Assembly (NCBI RefSeq): GCF_000832125.1
Contig: NZ_JPRK01000006.1
Span: 1-64,000 of the forward strand
Source: Flavobacterium hibernum
GTDB taxonomy: Bacteria > Bacteroidota > Bacteroidia > Flavobacteriales > Flavobacteriaceae
Reading direction: 5' to 3'
DNA length: 64,000 nucleotides
Shown: one piece after another, positions 61,794 to 64,000 of the stretch
Layout of the letters: each line of letters begins with the position of its first letter
How positions within the stretch are numbered: position 1 is the stretch's first letter
Made by a program: the position numbers and the translations under genes
The notes under the pieces: generated by a model
The model's database searches: none
What the model was told of the DNA's origin: nothing
The model's input: only the letters and a program-made list of their open reading frames with translations

Positions 61794-63497
61794 ATGTTAC
61801 TTATGAGATTATCTTTATTTACCCTGTTTTTTTGTCATTTGATCGTTGCTCAAACTCAATATCCTAAGAATGATTTTCGTCCGCCGCTTGATATTCCCAT
61901 GCAACTTTCCGGTAATTTCGGGGAGTTAAGGCCAAATCATTTTCACGCAGGATTCGATTTAAAAACTAATCAAAGAGAAGGATTAAGTGTTCATGCAATT
62001 GCTGATGGATACGTTTCGCGAATAAAGATTTCAACTTTTGGAAACGGAAAATGTATCTATATTACTCATGCGAACGGATATACCTCGGTTTACGGACATT
62101 TGCAGACTACAGTAGGTTCAATTCAGGATTATGTATTAAAAACGCATTATAAAGAAAAGGCATATGAAATTGAAATGTTTCTAAAGCCAAACGAATTGCC
62201 GGTTACAAAAGGGCAAATAATTGGGCTTTCGGGAAACACAGGATCTTCTGAAGGTCCGCATTTGCATTTTGAAATTCGTGATACTAAAACAGAATTTGTT
62301 ATTAATCCGATTTTTTTCGGATTCGATAAAAATATAAAAGACACCAAAAAACCTACTATTTCCAGTGTCTATGTTTATCCAATGGATAATTCTACAGTAA
62401 ATCAATCTAAACAGCCTTTGTTGTTAAATCTTGCGTTACAAAAAGATGGTACATATTTGGCAAACAAAGTAAAAGCAAATGGAAAAATTGGTTTTGGGAT
62501 TGTAGCTGTCGATTTTGATGATGTTTCATTTAATAAAAATGGAGTATTTAACGTTTCAACTTTCTTAAACGGAAATCAAAATTATAATTATCAGTTCAAT
62601 ACCTATTCATTTGATGAAATGCGTTATGTAAATGCTCTAATTGATTATGGTCGATATAAAAAATCGGGACAACGTGTTCAAAAGATGTTTATGAAAACTC
62701 CTTTTGCGTTAAGTATTATTAAAACCGATGCGCTTAGAGGTATTGTTCCGGTTGAGCCAAATTTAGCGTCAACTTATAGAATTGAAGTTTCTGATTATTT
62801 CGGTAATTTAAATACCGTAACCGTTCCGGTTGAGTTTGACTCGGCTACACCAATTGTAAAAGCGGAACCCGTAACCTCAAAATATTTTATTAATATAAAT
62901 AAAGATACCAATTTCGAAAAAGATAATATGTCGGTGTTTTTTCCTGCCGGAACTTTTTACGATGATTTTAATTTGAATTTCGATGTTAAAAATAATCGTA
63001 TTTATATCCATGATGATACCGTGCCAGTTCATTCAAATTTTATTGTTACAATTAAAGATAGTTCATATCCGGAAGCGCTTAGAGATAAGCTTTTTGTAGG
63101 AAGATTTAGCGGGAATAGTGTTAGTTATAACGGAACAATGAGAAAAAGTGATTCTTTTGCGGCTAAATCAAAAATTCTAGGACAATTCGGATTGGTTTTA
63201 GATACTATTGCGCCAACAATTAAAATTGTAAAACCAATACAGGATAAATGGATTACTGGGGTTAAGAAAATTGATTTTATCATTAATGATTCATCTTCAG
63301 GAATTAAATCTTATAACGGATATTTAAACGGAAAGTGGGTTTTGTTCGAATATGAAAATAAATCAAAAAAAATCACATATACTTTTGATGATGAAATGGT
63401 TGCCGAAGGAGCAAACGATTTAAAAATTGAAGTAATTGATAATGTGGGTAATTCTGCTATCTTTGAAACTCATTTTTTTAGAAGTCAACAAAAATAA
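61794..63497 (+). CDS. Secreted M23 peptidase (LysM-less)
   Basis: The protein has 567 residues with a signal peptide (LSLFTLFFCHLIVAQ). The M23 domain is N-terminal (about 30-180), with NHFHAGFDL (first His and Asp ligands) and GPHLHFEIRD (HxH). The long C-terminal part (about 190-567) is beta-rich, an unassigned adhesin-like segment. It probably cuts peptidoglycan cross-bridges in the periplasm. Met4 (61803) is an alternative start. Confidence 0.88.
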   Translation: MLLMRLSLFTLFFCHLIVAQTQYPKNDFRPPLDIPMQLSGNFGELRPNHFHAGFDLKTNQREGLSVHAIADGYVSRIKISTFGNGKCIYITHANGYTSVYGHLQTTVGSIQDYVLKTHYKEKAYEIEMFLKPNELPVTKGQIIGLSGNTGSSEGPHLHFEIRDTKTEFVINPIFFGFDKNIKDTKKPTISSVYVYPMDNSTVNQSKQPLLLNLALQKDGTYLANKVKANGKIGFGIVAVDFDDVSFNKNGVFNVSTFLNGNQNYNYQFNTYSFDEMRYVNALIDYGRYKKSGQRVQKMFMKTPFALSIIKTDALRGIVPVEPNLASTYRIEVSDYFGNLNTVTVPVEFDSATPIVKAEPVTSKYFININKDTNFEKDNMSVFFPAGTFYDDFNLNFDVKNNRIYIHDDTVPVHSNFIVTIKDSSYPEALRDKLFVGRFSGNSVSYNGTMRKSDSFAAKSKILGQFGLVLDTIAPTIKIVKPIQDKWITGVKKIDFIINDSSSGIKSYNGYLNGKWVLFEYENKSKKITYTFDDEMVAEGANDLKIEVIDNVGNSAIFETHFFRSQQK

Positions 63498-63508
63498 AAC
63501 CAAAGCGT

Positions 63509-64000
63509 TTGAATAATATTAGGTTAATATTCGTTTTTCTTTTTTTATGCATTACTAGTGTTTCATTTGCTCAAAGTGCTCATGTAAAGGGAGTTATTTT
63601 AGACAATGAAAATCATCCTGCCGTTGGTGTAAATATTACTTCTTCAGGCAATGCCACGCAAACAGATAATAATGGTTTTTTTGAAATTAATATCCCTTCT
63701 AATAAAAAGGTATCATTAATTTTTACTCATATTTCGCTAAAAATGATGAGCTTGACGGTAAGTTTAAAGCCCAACGAGATTTTTGTTTTTAACCCCGTGA
63801 TGAGTAATTCCGAAGAACAAATGGGAGAAGTTTTTGTTTCTTCAAAAAGTAAAAAACGCGTTCAGGGAATTACAACTGTTGATGCAGCTACAATAAAAAG
63901 AATTCCGGGTGCCAATGCCGGAATCGAGAATGTTTTAAAAACCTTGCCCGGAGTAAACTCTAATAATGAATTAAGCACACAATATGCTGTACGTGGCGGA
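63509..64000 (+). CDS. TonB-dependent receptor, 5' part (TTG start)
   Basis: From a TTG at 63509 the frame is open to the window end (164 codons). It starts with a signal peptide (LIFVFLFLCITSVSFAQ), then a CarboxypepD_reg-like domain (HVKGVILDNENHPAVGVNIT to FNPVMSNSEEQ), a linker ending EVFVSSKSKKR and the start of a plug (IKRIPGANAGIENVLKTLPGV, YAVRGG). There is no in-frame ATG nearby upstream, so TTG start is the best reading. It lies 12 bases after the M23 gene. The gene is cut by the window end. Confidence 0.85.
   Translation, partial: MNNIRLIFVFLFLCITSVSFAQSAHVKGVILDNENHPAVGVNITSSGNATQTDNNGFFEINIPSNKKVSLIFTHISLKMMSLTVSLKPNEIFVFNPVMSNSEEQMGEVFVSSKSKKRVQGITTVDAATIKRIPGANAGIENVLKTLPGVNSNNELSTQYAVRGG

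Noticed and set aside
1..64000. CRISPR arrays, rRNA operons, insertion sequences, toxin-antitoxin pairs
   Set aside because: No regularly spaced repeats with spacers, no rRNA sequence, no transposase motif and no paired small toxin-antitoxin genes were seen on reading through the window.

Overview
The window is chromosomal DNA of an AT-rich member of the Bacteroidota, most likely a Flavobacterium close to F. johnsoniae. The evidence is SusC/SusD outer-membrane nutrient uptake genes, promoters with the Bacteroidetes -7 box TAnnTTTG, lineage families (DUF4290, DUF4870, DUF5686, DUF6705, GIN-domain proteins, PorT-type barrels), and housekeeping genes such as rny, zapA, murA, xerD and recQ. No rRNA, CRISPR array, transposase or recognisable phage gene was seen.

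Layout. 1-250: the 3' half of a tRNA-Lys-like sequence with no recognisable 5' half, possibly an old integration scar, then trxB. 1.3-5.7 kb: a minus-strand envelope-stress-like operon (PadR regulator, PspC membrane protein, two GIN-domain secreted proteins) and a DUF4870 membrane protein. 5.9-6.4 kb: a hotdog-fold DUF4442 protein. 6.6-13.6 kb: a copper-handling region on the minus strand with a 54-residue secreted CC-motif peptide, a multicopper oxidase with a Met-rich insert, a Cu-type P1B ATPase, an AraC-type regulator carrying its own N-terminal HMA-like CxxC segment, a DUF3347 protein and a Cys/His-rich secreted protein. 13.6-15.7 kb: a divergent AraC regulator and MFS exporter. 16.4-23.1 kb: an enzyme-less SusC/SusD/surface-lipoprotein operon behind LacI-type palindromes. 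23.4-28.3 kb: lipoproteins, a pentapeptide-repeat protein and an AraC/DUF6642-like pair. 28.6-33.7 kb: a cobalamin-riboswitch-controlled vitamin B12 uptake operon (BtuB, BtuG-like propeller, third surface lipoprotein). 33.9-37.3 kb: a 1131-residue GH18-deacetylase-glycosyltransferase fusion. 37.7-44.2 kb: tRNA-Met and housekeeping genes (START-like protein, class IV aminotransferase, YqgE, HU, fmt, recQ, P-loop ATPase). 44.5-52.9 kb: a hypothetical protein, an esterase, DUF493, DUF4290, murA with Asp in place of the catalytic Cys, a cation diffusion facilitator, a DUF5686 protein and aroQ. 53-56.5 kb: five outer-membrane beta-barrel paralogues. 56.6-64 kb: xerD, a PAS histidine kinase, rny, a probable 6S RNA, zapA, a coiled-coil protein, an M23 peptidase and the start of a TonB-dependent receptor running off the end.

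How it works together: the copper genes form a plausible sense-export-oxidise-bind set, and the B12 operon is a complete outer-membrane uptake unit shut off by its ligand. The SusCD unit imports a glycan whose degrading enzymes lie elsewhere. Intergenic DNA carries several distinct families of inverted repeats and short tandem repeats. Nothing seen proves a wholly new system. The best candidates for novelty are the HMA-AraC regulator with its small Cys-pair peptide, the JAMM-like lipoprotein pair, the dyad-less DUF6642-like protein and the three-domain polysaccharide enzyme.
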